A DNA stretch of 64,000 nucleotides from Solen grandis (Eukaryota; Mollusca; Bivalvia; Adapedonta; Solenidae). The stretch lies in the NCBI GenBank assembly GCA_021229015.1, contig CM037782.1, forward strand, positions 58,773,518-58,837,517, in the 5' to 3' direction. A program made the translations under genes and the position numbers. Positions 10,780 to 23,673 of the stretch are shown here, one piece after another. Below the pieces are notes generated by a model. The model made no database searches. It worked only from the letters and a program-made list of their open reading frames with translations, and was not told the DNA's origin. Every line of letters starts with the position of its first letter. Position 1 is the stretch's first letter.

Positions 10780-11140
10780 TGCAACTTCAAAAGTTGGCAA
10801 ATATACTTGTATATTGTCTAACACGAGGGATCTTAAAATTTAAATAAATGAAAACAGGAAAACAGTGAAATAAGGAAATAACGGCAAACCAACTCGGTAT
10901 CGTCAATTCGCAACAATTCGGACTTCATTCGAACAGTACATGTGCCGAATGAACCACATTGGAGAGAGCAACATCACAGCATACTACCTGTACATGTCAG
11001 CATATGAATGAACAGGATGTAATACTAATCAACCGATCACGATATCAAGTGGAGATAACAGAAGGACAACTGCACCGCATAGTAAGCCAAATGGACATCA
11101 TAGAGAGAAACTGCACCATGACAACTGCACCACACCATTA
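10780..11140 (-). repeat. Outer right arm of the large inverted repeat
   Basis: The reverse complement matches about 7900-8320 (tgatcggttgattagtattacat, tgatgttg.tctctcc, ttcattcggcacatgtactgttcg, tgttagacaatat.caa). It ends where duplicated block Q begins. Confidence 0.8.
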
Positions 11141-12180
11141 AAACCACCTTTCATTTACAGTGACAGATGTGATGAAAACTTGATACTAGTCATTGAATGA
11201 TAATTGTGGAGAATAATATTTTAGAATATTACAAAAATATTAAGTTATTTAACCTCATAGTGTTGAATTTGGAATTATGGTACATGTATTCTGCTTGGTT
11301 TTGAGTTAAAATTTCTGTCAAAAATTCATTTGATGATTTGAACATGTTAATATAACATTACTATTAAATTAACATTGTTACTTGTTCAGATTGCAGTTAG
11401 CAGACCTAGAATTGGGATAAAGGTGTCTCATTCCAAATTAAGATGTTGGTGGATGTTGGACTTGTTTTGTGAATATTATGTAATCTTATCTAGGATATCA
11501 TTAAATAACTATAAAAGCATGTTGTGTTATAAGTGATATAAATTATATTAAAATTTCTAAAAAATTAAAAAAATGAAATTAAAGTTGAACACATTGTCTT
11601 AAATATGTTTAAAAGTAATTTGATCTGGCAATCACTCATCTAAACTATCATGATTTCTTATGTATAAGAAATCTACACAATAAAAAAAGATAAAGATATA
11701 CTTTTTAGGTTTATTTTAATCTTATTTACTTTACATCAATTTAGAAATAAATTCTTACAACATATACTAAACCATATCTACGGTTCATGGACCAGTACTT
11801 TGTGGCCGGGAAGTTGCATAGTTTTAGTATATGCCTCTTATGAAAATGATTATCAAGGACATCATTGCTGTTTGCTGTAGTGCAGAGAGAGACTTTTTTC
11901 ATGTCTTTGATAAAACAAATGCATTGATGACCTAATTAAAAAAAACAAAAACATGTTTGTGTGTGTGTAGATAAAGATTACTGAAAATAAATAATTGAAA
12001 TGACATATTTAACTTGTGTAAGATCATAGAAACATAGTTATCGATGACAAAACGGTCGAAGTTCAGCAGAGGATATTTTTGACTATATACCGTCATCAAA
12101 TGATCAAAGTACACGGATACTAAAGTATTTTGCCGATTGCGATGTTGATATTTAACCAAATTATTTTCCATGACTTACAT
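11141..12180 (+). repeat. Duplicated block Q, copy 1
   Basis: Colinear with 19730-20760. Shared words include ttacagtgacag (11155), gattgcag..agcagac (11390), ctggcaat.actcatctaa (11624), gaaatctacacaata (11667) and ggaccagta.tttgtggc (11790). No shared ORF is conserved, so it is a non-coding duplicated or dispersed repeat. Confidence 0.7.
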
Positions 12181-13399
12181 GCTTTCTTTTAAATATTTAC
12201 GTAAGTATGATTCTCATAATTTAATTTTTTTTTATGTTTGAATACTGAAAAGAAGCGGTACGCACCGTGGATAAATGATTCAAGATATTTATTTTAATAG
12301 CTTCACGAAAGTATCGCACATTTTCCAAACATTATGTGTGTATTTAGGCCATTTTTACCACTTAGTGAACATAGTCCTTTACTAAACTCGTTCATGAAAA
12401 TATTATTAAGCTCGCCAAAGGTTAGTACGCCTAGTACATTTTCATGAACTCGTTAAGTAAAATTTGATATCAAATAACACATCATGTCAGATCCTATATA
12501 TATGCATTTGTAGCTGCTTTGATATATATAGGAGAAGATGTGTAAAAATAAATTATCGCAGACCATTAATGTTTATATTTTTGGAACCTCTGAAATCAAC
12601 TGATAAAAAATGTATTGAAGATGATAAACAGTGACAGTGTACAAATCTAAATAAAAATCTCCTCTCTGTTCTGATAAATCAGTTATGATACTAGTATATG
12701 ACCATGTCTTACGTCATATGACGTCATACATGGCCTGAGCTACAAAAGAGAAAAGTTCATGTGCTAAATATTGACCTGAACAACAAATATAGAACAATTT
12801 GCCTGTGATTATGAAGTGAAGGGGATTTTTTCTTTTAATTTTGATTGACAATCTGATGCATAATGGCCTGAAAAAAGAAATAAGTCGTTATTCTTTGAGA
12901 AAAGAGATGAGGATACTGAAAACAAAGGAGGAGAAAAGAGGGCATTAATTACAGGAGCAGCAGTTGGATAGGTAAGCTTTACTTGACTTTGGGATATCTG
13001 TTCTAAGTTGTTAAACTCTAGATTTAAAACTCTGCTTAATTTAATTACTAGATGAAAATTAATTTGATTTTTTTTTGTCTAAAAACACTGACGAAATACA
13101 AACCACAGCTATGTACATGTACAAGAATTGATCATTAAACTTTAATAATAGGCAAATAACCCAACACACTATATGGTACTATAATATAATAGCTGAATAT
13201 GTGAACAAATCTATTAACAAAACATTAACTTGACCATTCATATATTAAGACAATCTATGGTAGAGTAAATATTTCTCAATTCAAAAGCTTTGGTTACAAA
13301 TATACCAAGTTTTTTTTCATAATTTGACGGTTCATACTTGTAAATAATTCAATAAGTTTATACATGTTTGGTCTTTTATTGTAATAAAAGGGTATTAAT
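12181..13399. other. Gene-free stretch
   Basis: AT-rich with no convincing ORF, tandem array or match elsewhere in the window. Confidence 0.5.
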
Positions 13400-14520
13400 T
13401 CTTTTCTTAAATTGTCATATCATTTGCATTCAAAAATGACGTGAAATTCATCTTCTAACATATTACAAAAAGTACATTTTCTTTCATCAATTGGTGTAGC
13501 GATAGGCCTGTTCCATCTCCCAAATTCAATATGCAATCTATGGGATGAAACGCGTAAACGAGATAGGTTTATTCTGTATTTACTGTAATTTATTTCATTT
13601 AAATATGGTTGAAATTTAAAATCTGCAATTTGTATATATAACAATGCCCTACTTGATTCTTGTAAATTACTATTCCGTTTTTGTAAAAACTGATCATGTA
13701 TTCTTTGTTTTGCTAATAACAAAAATACCTTTTCATTTCCAACTGACTGTGAATACCAGACATCAGCAAAATACATTTCTTAATAGAGAACACCAGTTTT
13801 TACATTTAGGTTTGCTTAACAAATCTTGATACAATGCATTATAAATGATTTTTATATACTTTTTGGGATCAGAACCTAAAATCTTTATCCAGAATTTAAT
13901 AATAATATACAATCTATAGTTTTATAAAGGTACCCTGCCAACTTCACCATAAACAAAATCATTTTGAGTTGATTTTTTTTACACTTAATAACTTCTTACA
14001 AAATTGAACATGTATTTTTTCAATTGCATTTCCTGGATGAAAGTTTCACTACTGTAATTTAATATTGGCAAACAAGCCTGTCAAATAATTGAAGTCTATG
14101 TTTAACTTTTATATTGGTGAATTTGTAAAGATATTTATTCAGTTTGAAGATGGCTTTTAATGACTGACCAGCAAGTATTTTTTGTGCTCCAGAAAAACTA
14201 CCACCTGAGGTAAACACTATCCCTAGGTATACAAATTTCTTGACAATTTCTATCTGTTTTCTTCCATAATAGAAATTAACATTATTTGGTATTCTACCAC
14301 CTTTTCTAAAAATCATAATCTTGATTTTGTCTGTATTTACAAATAATTTCCATTTTTTACAACATTCAGACAACACAATTAGGCTATTTTGTAATTCTTC
14401 ACAGCTGTTGGCAAATAAAACAATGTCAACAGCATACAATATAAGAAAAAAGTTTAAACCTGTAAATATCAATACCTTGTGTACAAGATTCTATAAACAT
14501 ATTTTCAATGTCATTGATAT
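13400..14520 (-). pseudogene. Non-LTR retrotransposon (LINE) remnant: reverse transcriptase and C-terminal zinc-finger-like region
   Basis: The minus-strand frame 14472-14059 is the second half of a LINE reverse transcriptase. It contains LILYAVDIVLFAN, the catalytic 'YADD' box with the first Asp-pair residue changed to Val, then KKWKLFVNTDK, the usual block D region, and a 'FVYLGIVF' block E. The RT homology extends upstream in another frame (AYINDIENMFIES, about 14516-14480), so there is a frameshift near 14440-14460. Farther on, 13776-13420 encodes the LINE C-terminal module: LRVSSHRLHIEFGRWNRP, then CTFCNMLEDEFHVIFEC, a Cys/His cluster (C-X2-C-X8-H-X4-C) seen after RT in Jockey/CR1-type elements. 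The break between the two parts, the frameshift and the altered catalytic box make it inactive. There is no 5' half: the homology stops at about 14520, where duplicated unit L begins. Confidence 0.85.
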
Positions 14521-17457
14521 ATGCTTGACTATTTTAAATTATTTTATTATAACATCATATAACTGTATGCTCTTGTATCGGTTGTTTATTCGATTTGATC
14601 AACAAAGCTATCGTTCGTTCGTTCGTTCGTTCCGTAACTCTTCATGATTATGTGTAGTAAAGTGACGCACATGAGCGCGTGAGCGCGCGTGTGTGTGCGT
14701 GCTGGTAGAATGATTAACTCGGGTTTGAAACATGACCGAGCAGATTCCTTTCAATTCAGGAAGATATATCTAGGAAGACATATTTATAAAGACAGTGCTA
14801 GTAGTATTAGTAGCAGTATGTCGGTGCGTGACTCCTGTATCTAATGTCATCTGTTATAGTGTCCGTCGTTGGTTAAATATTATTTTGATGTGTTGGTGGT
14901 AACTGTAGAAATTGTAGTATGAATTGGTAGTAGTGGCAATAGTAGTAGTAGTAGTAGTTTGCTGTTGTAGTAATAGGTAGTAGTGGTAGTTATTGTTGTG
15001 ACATGCAGTAATATTTATAGTAGTAACAGTAGTGTTAGCTGCCGTAGTGGGACTGGCAGTAGTGAGAGTAGTGGTAGAAGCAGTTGGTTTTGTTGTTATG
15101 GCTGAAAAAAAAAAGAGAATGAAAATGGAATACAATGAATGAAAAATACGTTTAAGTGCATGGCTGCCCCAGATATTCACATTTATATCTCTGTTAATAA
15201 GTGTAACGTGCTCTTCAATCTTGAAAATGTATTAATATCTAGTTTTACTTAAGATAGTTGCTATTGGCTCATATAACATGACAAAAGTACTCATTGAGGG
15301 TTTTAAATAAGACAAAACTACCTGTTTACCCAGTATCAACAAACAATTAAACTGTATTTATGAGCATGTCTGAGCATGTCTGAATTTATGAGCACACTTA
15401 TAACGTATTACAGATAATCAGCACACAATCAATGTAATGGGTGCTACGTCTTGATATGCAATATCTCAACATTGAAATCCGGCAGTTCGTCCAACTGACG
15501 ATAACCGATCCTTTTTGGATAAAGATTTCTTTTTTTTTTGTGCAGAGGTCAGAATGTATAACGATTTGCAGAAAAAAACTGTTTACATTTTTATCGTATA
15601 GGACAGATTCTACAGGCAATGGATGGCTTCTATTGTCTGTAGAAATCTTAAATATATTCTATACGACTTAGAAGTGATCCTTAAGTTGTGGAAACTTTCG
15701 CTTTTGTCAAAATATCGATCTACACTCAAATACTATGAAAACGCATTGACTTGGAATTTTCGTATTTTTAAAAAATGATTTAATATTATTTAGAATTGCA
15801 ATGAAACGTACTTCAGGAATATGTCGGTGCATGGTTTATGTCCTAGTTATCAAACAAGATTGCTGATTTCTCCTTGAAATAGCAAAATGACTTGAAATAT
15901 CGAAGTTTTATATACGAGACGATATTTAAGTCCCTAAGTATAGTATGTATATAGTTAAATAGAAAATAGAAAGGTGTTTTAATAAAATAAAATAGCTGAC
16001 AAATTTTAATTTTCAGAGCTTTTGACTGCCAGCAATTTTGGGTGACTATTTAAATGCGATTAACAACAACAGCACCAACAAGACAATCTCAAGAATAAAA
16101 CAAATAGGACTCGGTCACATGTCATTTTTTAACATCGTTTAGATAATTTCACTCAGAAACTTACATAAATCAACGAGCACTTTTGGAACACCTTATCTAC
16201 ATGCTGGTGTACAATTCCACATATTGTTCAATGAGAAATAAACATACACTTGAGAATTTTCCTCAGTTACTGATTGGTCAGTTTAAATCAGCAAATTTCA
16301 GCCGGCATTGCTTATCCCCTGGTGAAATGGTTTATAAAAATATTTTCTTCCTCCGTGGGCGGATGGGTTAAAATGGAAGAATGTATAGATGGACAAAAAG
16401 ATTGACAGATAGACAGGTAGACGGAAACTTAACATGTGCTATTATTTTTAGACAGCATGAAGATAACAGATATTTATTACAAAATACATATGTATACAAG
16501 AGTATACAGAAAGGATTGGAATTGGAAGCTAAAGGCTTACTGTGCATGTAGTTTCAATTCTGAAAAAATACAAGTGTAACGTACACTGGTCTTATAAAAC
16601 CTAAGGCCAAAATCCAGTCATTGTAATTTGATGATCGAGCTTATATCTTACGCTACGGCCTTTTAAAATGTATGAGTAAAACCTCATATATCCGCAGAAT
16701 GGCTATACAATACCAAATGTGTTGATGCACACTAGAGAAACCTTAAAAGTGTGTGTTTAAAAAGACAATAGTCCGAGTGGTAAAACTACTACAAAGAACA
16801 AGTCAGAGTAGTGAAACTGTATATAAAAATAAAATATGTCTATCTGAGCGGCCAAAATTAAGCAATATATGAAATATATGAACAGATAAAATGAAAATTA
16901 TGATATATGATTTTCCTTTGGACTATCCTGCCAACTAATTATAACCAATGATTTCATAATGATTTGAAATACGAAAAAATATAAAAAATCAACTAATGTT
17001 TACAAGAACTATGATCTACTTGACCAACTGTTTAGGCTCAGCCTTGCCAAATGAAGAAGAATGATTATAAAAACTTTATTTTCCTCAAATATAAACCACC
17101 AAACCAATGAAACTAATAAATGATCTCAGTGTTTAACAATCAAACTAAAAAAAAAACCTTGTGAAATGCAGCACTTCTAAAGAAAACACTGAACATCTAT
17201 ATGTTCAACATATACGTATACTTATTTGCTAATTTGCTAACAGTTGGAATTAAACACCCCCATTAACCATTCGTTTTGAATACCAACGTATGAAAATGTA
17301 TGCTTCTATATAATGGAGAAGATCTCAAATAGCACAGAAATATCCTACTGAGCCCTTATAATCGCAATGATGCCACCTTTCAGATATCCCTGTAACTGCT
17401 CTCAACCTTAACCAAAACTATATGAAATCCCGCCGTCCACTGTAGGCTCAAACCTCG

Positions 17458-17608
17458 ACCTTCCTGCTGTCTTGCGGTATGTCGGTGGTTCTACCCGGAT
17501 GCCTCCGTGCATTTGGGGTCTTCCTCCACCTGTACTTAGCTGGACGTCGCTATATGACTGAAATACTGTCGAAGCGACGGTAAACCTAAATAGTCAAGTC
17601 AAGTCAAA
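17458..17608 (+). repeat. SINE1, 5'-truncated copy
   Basis: The plus strand matches the body and tail of SINE1 (cttgcggtatgtcggtggttctacccgg to cgctatatgactgaaatactgtcgaagcgacgg and a TCAAGTCAAGTCAA tail). The tRNA-like head is missing. It is not present at the matching place in units A or B, so it is a private insertion in copy L. Confidence 0.85.
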
Positions 17609-17866
17609 CCTCGACCCGTAACTTGTGCAGTAATGTGGTAGCCTACTGAGCTCCACTTATCGCAATGATTAGTAAGAGCCACCTTTCAGCTACCGGTACA
17701 CTACAGGCGGTCCAAGTCCTAAACTTAGTTGCCACAATAACCAAAGACACTGAAAAGAACTCCAAAAAGTAAGAGATCGAGCCCATACCATAAAAAAGCC
17801 TTATCTACCGTATAAGCGACAATCTGCCATCAGAAGTGACCTTCACGGCGAACAGAAGTTTGTTAA

Positions 17867-18006
17867 TTGGGTTTAACGTCAAACCGACAGTATTTCAGTC
17901 AATTGGAGACGATGTCTACTTGAGACAGATATAGTGCAGTAACACTGCAGTATCACGCCGTAGACATGTGGCATGATCCCGTCTCGGCCACCGGGAACGG
18001 AACGCG
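17867..18006 (-). repeat. SINE2 fragment
   Basis: The minus strand matches the 3' body of SINE2 (compare 47966-48285), with catgtggcatgat, gcagtatcacgccgtagac and the terminal gtcggtttgacgttaaaccca. Confidence 0.75.
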
Positions 18007-18810
18007 CCACCTTTTTTACTCTCTGAAGGTGGTGGTGACACCTAGCGGCAACTGATAGACTCAAATTACAATGAGCTCTGAAATTACCTTGAGTTTTCAA
18101 CTGTATTCGATAAGGGTCTAAAATGAACCGAAATGACCCATATTACCTGAATCGTCAAAAATAAACACAATGCTAATAAAAACACTTGTATAATATACTT
18201 CAGTAAATGACCAAATCACATGAACCGAAACTAGTCACAAGAGCATTTATTGACCTATAACTAAATATAAAATCTGATATAACATATAATTCAAAACCAA
18301 ATTTCACCACACATATAAGTGAATTCAGAGGTTTAAGTTTATGAATTCAGGTAGTAGCCCATGAGACATCCAGCGTGACATGTATAACATTTCCTCCGTG
18401 GTATTAGCAAAGCAAAATTAGAATAATATCGTGAGTTGACCACAGGTATATGATAACACGGGAATTATAACGCGATAGTATTACGATGGAATTGCAAAAA
18501 ATCAAGAAACTACAATTAAAAAAGAATAAAAGAAAATAAAAAACGCAACAGTACGATTTTGAAAACGCGACAGTACCATGATGAAATCACAATAATTTAT
18601 TGAATTATACTCATCGTAATACCATGTTATCTCGTTTTCAATATTATGTAAATCATGTTATCGTATATTTGCAAAAACTCGTACCTCAAATGATTGCAAC
18701 GACTGACCTCGAATTCTGATAAGATTTGATAAGATTACAACGTTTAGTCTACGATGAAGACCACGATTTCAATCGTAGTGCAAATTGATAATGGGAATAG
18801 TTTTTAGTGA

Positions 18811-19729
18811 AATACACACTTTTCTCCTTCATATCCTAAAAATCTGTAATACAAATGTCCTTTATATTTTGTTTATTAGTACGACATTTCCTTCACAACT
18901 AAACTTTAGAGTAAAAAGAAAACTTGTATTACAGATTTTTAGAAAATCGTAATCAAAATAATTCACCGTATTTTGTAGGTCAAACCGGAAGTTGATTTCT
19001 TATATTGTTTACATTTGATAAACCAAAATAAAATACCTGCCGTTTGTTGTTCATTGCTTAAAATAGAAATAATATGTGGATAAATCAAACTAGCATGTGT
19101 TTTGACTTATTTCTAAATGAATTTTCCGAAATTCAGTCCCTTTTCGGTAATTAAGGTTCATTTTACTCTTTACGTGTAACAACTCGGAAGCGCTATAGTA
19201 AATTCTTTTCAGGCTGTGATGAAAGCCAGCGTTCATTTTTGGCTAAAACATTCTGCTACATTATCAACGAAGTCATCGAATGATTTGAAAATAAAGGTAA
19301 AATACGTTTTCATGAACAATTTCGTTACAATAAAATGTATTCTATTGTGAATTTTATGTATATTCTTTTAGTTTTTTTGGACTGTTCTGCGCGCCATTTT
19401 CATCGCACATGATATTCTTGTAAAATGTCAAAACTAGAAGGTTGTAATGGTTTATTTGAAAGACACCCGTTTTTAAAATATACTTTTTCATCTAAGGAAG
19501 AAATGAACTTTTTATTGAGACGCCTTCCAAACGATTAAATCGCCATCATTATCACACGCATGCAGACGACTGTGTAAAGATTTGCAAATTGGGGGATTAT
19601 GAGATATTTTAAACTCTTTTTTAGGTATAATAACAGGAATAATTTTGATTTTTTCCACTAGTTTGATAAATACATATTCAAATCCGTTCATCTAATTACT
19701 TATTCAGTAAAAACATGTTTATGTCATTA
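18811..19729. other. Gene-free stretch
   Basis: AT-rich unique sequence between copy L and block Q copy 2. I see no defensible ORF or repeat. Confidence 0.5.
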
Positions 19730-20760
19730 AAACAACCTTTCACTTACAGTGACAGTTGTGGTAAAAACAACAACAACAAAAAAATCATTGAAGGATAATG
19801 TTTGAAAAAGAATAATGAGAATATTAAAATATTTTGATGGTATTTCACCTCATGTAAAGCTGGAATAGGGATTAAGCTGTTTGGGTTTTAGTTTATATTT
19901 CTTTTAAATATTTGCACTGAAGAGCATGTTATAATTTATTCATACTAATAATCGTTATTACTTCTTTTCAGATTGCAGAAAGCAGACATAGGTGTATGCT
20001 CTCATTTCAAAGTTAAATGTTATCTTAGAATATCAATAAACAAATAAAAAATATTGTGTCATTATTCCGAGAGAGAGAGAGAGAGAGAGACTTCAAGATC
20101 TAGAGAGAGAAAAACTTCAAGATCATAATTTCCAAAAAGAAAAACCAAATTCAAACAAATATTCCAAAAAGAAAAATAACATTCAAACAATTAATACTCA
20201 TCAAAGTAATCTGGCAATAACTCATCTAAGCTTAAAAAATGATGATTTTTGCTGTTTATGAAATCTACACAATATAAAGAAAAATAGATAAACAGTTTTA
20301 TAGGTTTAGTTTAAAATTGTTAGTTCTACTCCAATTTGGAAACAAGTCTTTACAACTTACAGGTTCATTGGCTGGACCAGTATTTTGTGGCTGCACTTAG
20401 GAGGTTGTATAGGTGTAACATAATTCAGGGGATCATTAAAAATATGCTAACAAAAACCATAAACAGGCCCCTACTCATTTTAAAAGAGGAGGGACAGTGT
20501 TTTTTATGATGATGATGATGATGATGATGATGAAAAATTTCGATGTCCAAAATTGGTGCTTGTAAAATAGATAAGTATAGGAAATGGCAATCAAAGTCAA
20601 TGTAAATTGTGTGACTGTGTAGATAAATATTATTGCATAGATAAGTATAGGAAATGGCAATCAAAGTCAGTGTAAATTGTGTGACTGTGTAGATAAATAT
20701 TATTGCATAGATAAGTATAGGAAATGGCACTCAATTTCAATGTAAATTTACTTTAAACAC
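19730..20760 (+). repeat. Duplicated block Q, copy 2
   Basis: Colinear with 11141-12180 (ttacagtgacag, gattgcag..agcagac, ctggcaataactcatctaa, ggaccagtattttgtggc). It contains a private (GA)n tract at 20071-20090, a GAT trinucleotide run near 20505-20533 and a 70-bp tandem repeat. Confidence 0.7.
20571..20755 (+). repeat. 70-bp tandem repeat, about 2.6 units
   Basis: Units beginning ataagtataggaaatggca start at 20571, 20641 and 20711, an exact 70-base period with few mismatches. The minus-strand frame over it (repeating TVTQFTLT) stays open only because of the repeat. Confidence 0.9.
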
Positions 20761-21620
20761 CAACTTAAATTTTGCAAATGATTTCTTTCTATATATAAAT
20801 ATTTTTTTCCTTGCTGATTCTCACAATACGTCAATAACAAAGATGCATACATACATACATTTATCAGGTCTGACTGAATCACATGCGACTACAAGTATCC
20901 AATTTCAACGTCGTCTTGAAAACAGCAATGGATATTTGATATTTAATCCATGCATCCATTTCTGCATAAATTATACATAATAAATGCATACATCCATTCA
21001 TCAGGTCTGACTAAATCACAAGAAACTACTTGTATCAACGTGATATCAACGTCATCTCGAAATGTTAATTTAAAACAGGATGTAATCGTGGTCTGCTTGT
21101 TACACTTGTTTAATTCTTCCTTTCCAGGCGTATCCGAAAAACGTATCGCATACCTAAAAAATCATCAATCATCACCTTTATCTTTATGATTGAACTGCAC
21201 AAACATCCAATCAATTAACAACATATGCAAACCGTAAGCGGCCGTCTCCCACACATTTCGGTAATTAATTGACGTTTGCGCCTTTCCATTGTTTGTTTTC
21301 AAAATGTCGCCGGTAATTAATGTTCGTCAGCGACTTCGGATAAGGAAGTGCGAAAATCTTACGAATTTATTGGCACGGGCCGAAAAATCTTTTCGGATGA
21401 GGCCAGGTATTCGAATGGCACAAATTTGAATAACCCGGATATTTTTATATAGAAATAAGAAGGAGAGTGATCGGGACCAACGAAGTGTTTCGAATGACGC
21501 CAGGTATTTGAATGAGAGGTGGTGGAGTAACCGGGGTTCGACTGTATATGTACATGTTATATAAATGTGTATATAAAATGAAAGTCCAGGTTTGACGTTG
21601 ACGTGGACTACACCAAAGGA
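20761..21620. other. Gene-free stretch
   Basis: Contains two related stretches around catacattcatcaggtctgactgaatcaca (about 20850 and 20990) but no supported gene. Confidence 0.45.
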
Positions 21621-21749
21621 TTTACCAAATCATGGTTACGTAAACTTGCACGAGGAAATTGTGCAATTTATCGACCGCAAATATCTTTAAACATGCCAGT
21701 TTACAATCTCGAATGCACTCGTATGATGCAAAATTGTGTAATTTACGTT

Positions 21750-21787
<38 letters not shown>

Positions 21788-23040
21788 CTCGGCACACCTG
21801 TTTCAAACAAATAAAAATGACTGTTTTCATACTGTTGAGCCAAAGCGATATATCGCCTTGAGAGATTTATGTCCTCTACTGAACTATAGATATAAAAAAG
21901 GTATTTTGATACCTTGTGGGTTATTACCTATTGCATTGCTTTTAGTATATCCTACTTCGGTAGCCGCTATCCTGACCCCCCCCCCCCCCCCCAAAAAAAA
22001 AGAAGGCTTTGATGATGGTTTTCATAAGTGATATTTGGAAGAAGTTCACATTGTAATGGATGTTTATAAATGCTAAAATGGAGGGATAATTAAGTTCTTA
22101 GAAAATTTTATTACATTAGTATACCCCTGAAGCACACCGGTTTTTCTAATGCAACCTTTGCCATCAGGTTATCCACCTGCTTTATTTGTGTAGCTATCCC
22201 ATCTATGTATTATTTGCAAAGCTATCCTCCTTACTTTACGTAAAACTTTCTGCCTGTAAAATATTGAAACTTCCCTTGTCTTTCATAAATACCCCTATAA
22301 AAAATTTAAAAGCTATCTTCCTGTCTTGATTGTGAAAGTTATTACCACTTCCAGTGTCTTCTTTGTAAGGCTTTCCACTTATTTCTTTGTAATTGTCTCC
22401 TGTGAAAAGTTACCTCCTGTCTCGTGTGATCAGTTACCCCCTGTCTCCTGTGGGACGCCACACCCAGTCGCCTGTGTTAAGCTACCCTCTGTTTCCTGTG
22501 TTAAGTCACCCCTGTCTCCTGTGATAAGATATCTTTATTTGTCTATTATTAAACTACCCCTTCTTCTTTTTGAGCTACCCCCTTCTTTTGTTAAGCACCC
22601 CTTCTCTTTTTAGCAACCCCTTTTAAACCCTTATCAATAAGCTATCCCTATCTTCTTTGTTAAGCTACACTCTCTCTTCTTTTGAAATACCTTCTGTCTT
22701 ATGTGATAAACTACAACCCCCCCGTCTCCTTTGTTGAGCTAATTCCGCATTTCTTTTAAGCTACTTCCTGCCTTATATGATAAGCTACCGCCTGTCTTCT
22801 TTGTCAAGACAAACCCTTTCTTCTTTTTAAGCTATCTCCTGCCTTTCGGATAAGCTATCCCCTCCCTTCTTTCTAAGCTACCCCCTTTTTTTTAAGTATC
22901 TCCTTGTCTACTGTGTTAAGCTGTCCCTGTCTTCAGTGTTAAAGATCGCGTGTTAAAGACGATCGCGATTTCATTATTCTTCTACACATTCAGAATTTCA
23001 TGACGTATATCGATAGCTTATTATCTAATATGCTAAAATA
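21620..23040 (+). repeat. Segmental duplication unit A, segment P1
   Basis: Colinear with 38660-40975. Shared anchors are caatctcgaatgcactcgtatgatg, attctcggcacacc, atatcgccttgagagatttatgtcctct and the end gttaaag.cgatcgcga...tttcattattctt.tacacattcaaa. It carries a private (AG)n run at 21751-21784 and a poly-C run near 21977-21992. Confidence 0.85.
22140..22950 (+). repeat. Degenerate ~24-bp minisatellite (unit A)
   Basis: Many imperfect units on the theme gttaagctaccccctgtctcctgt. The homologous position in unit B (39370-40905) has a longer array. The frame reading VSC.KLPP repeats (22326-22613) is produced by the repeat. Confidence 0.8.
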
Positions 23041-23578
23041 TGAAAAAATAACGGGGTTGACAGTCTTAGAAAAAATATGACTGTTTTATCAGTATACCAT
23101 AGATATCAGCAGTTTTGGATGGAATTTCACCTATGAAAACTGTCATTTTTTTTCTTCAAATTGATTACAATTATTAGTAAATATTATTTCATTATATTAG
23201 TGAAACATCAATTAAAAAACAAAAACAAAAAAAGAATTTACTACGTACATGTATACATCTGTTATTTAATACCCTTACATACTTTCATTGAAAAGGTACA
23301 AACCAACAGCATTTGTTTGAAAATTTATTTTTCTAATGTTCAAACATTCAGATTTTTTTCAATGAATATATTTTAGGGACATATCTATACGATAAAGGCT
23401 TAAAACAATAGGTCACCAGGCTTATTTTTAAGGATAGACATTTTAAGTTTTAAAAGCGCCAAATTAGTCAAACATTCGAAAAATATTCTCATCATTAAGT
23501 TGTTAAAACAGTTCGAGCTAATCTCCCGATCTTCTCTCTTTTTTCAAATTGAACTCTGCCAACACTCCTCCACAGTTG

Positions 23579-23626
23579 CCCCTCTTACATGACAGTTTTC
23601 AAGAGTTATCTACAACTTTAGAGGGG
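23579..23626 (-). other. Possible conserved 3'-UTR hairpin of peptide gene 1
   Basis: CCCCTCT at 23579-23585 can pair with AGAGGGG at 23620-23626 across a 34-base loop. The same arrangement is kept downstream of gene 2 (47256-47304). The stem is short, so chance is possible. Confidence 0.3.
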
Positions 23627-23673
23627 AAGTAATTAACAACTACGTAGTAGTTGTAGTCTCATTTTCACCATTT

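Larger units (their letters stand above)
14545..18810 (+). repeat. Segmental duplication, partial copy L (gene-distal part)
   Basis: Colinear with 29758-33612 (unit A) and 54455-57573 (unit B). Anchors are aactgtatgctcttgtatcg, gaccgagcagatt.tttcaattcagg, ggacagattctacaggcaa, gactgccagcaa.ttttgggtgac, cttgtataatatacttcagtaaatgacc and ataatatcgtgagttgaccacagg. It contains three-base GTA microsatellites near 14930-15070 and no supported coding region. The peptide-gene half of the unit is absent. Instead a truncated LINE lies immediately to the left. Confidence 0.85.

Noticed and set aside
14854..15180. Minus-strand Thr-rich (mucin-like) frame preceded by a good splice-acceptor-like site near 15102
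   Set aside because: The acceptor-like site recurs at about 30351 and 54725 in units A and B, but the frame after it shifts and stops differently in each copy. The Thr tract is a GTA/TAC microsatellite.
20425..20730. 101-codon minus-strand ORF with hydrophobic repeats and a poly-His run
   Set aside because: It is generated by the 70-bp tandem repeat and a GAT trinucleotide run.
22326..22613. Repeated Cys-Glu/Asp-Lys-Leu-Pro-Pro-Val-Ser peptide frame
   Set aside because: It arises from the 24-bp minisatellite, whose period is a multiple of three. The counterpart at 39552-39767 loses the frame.
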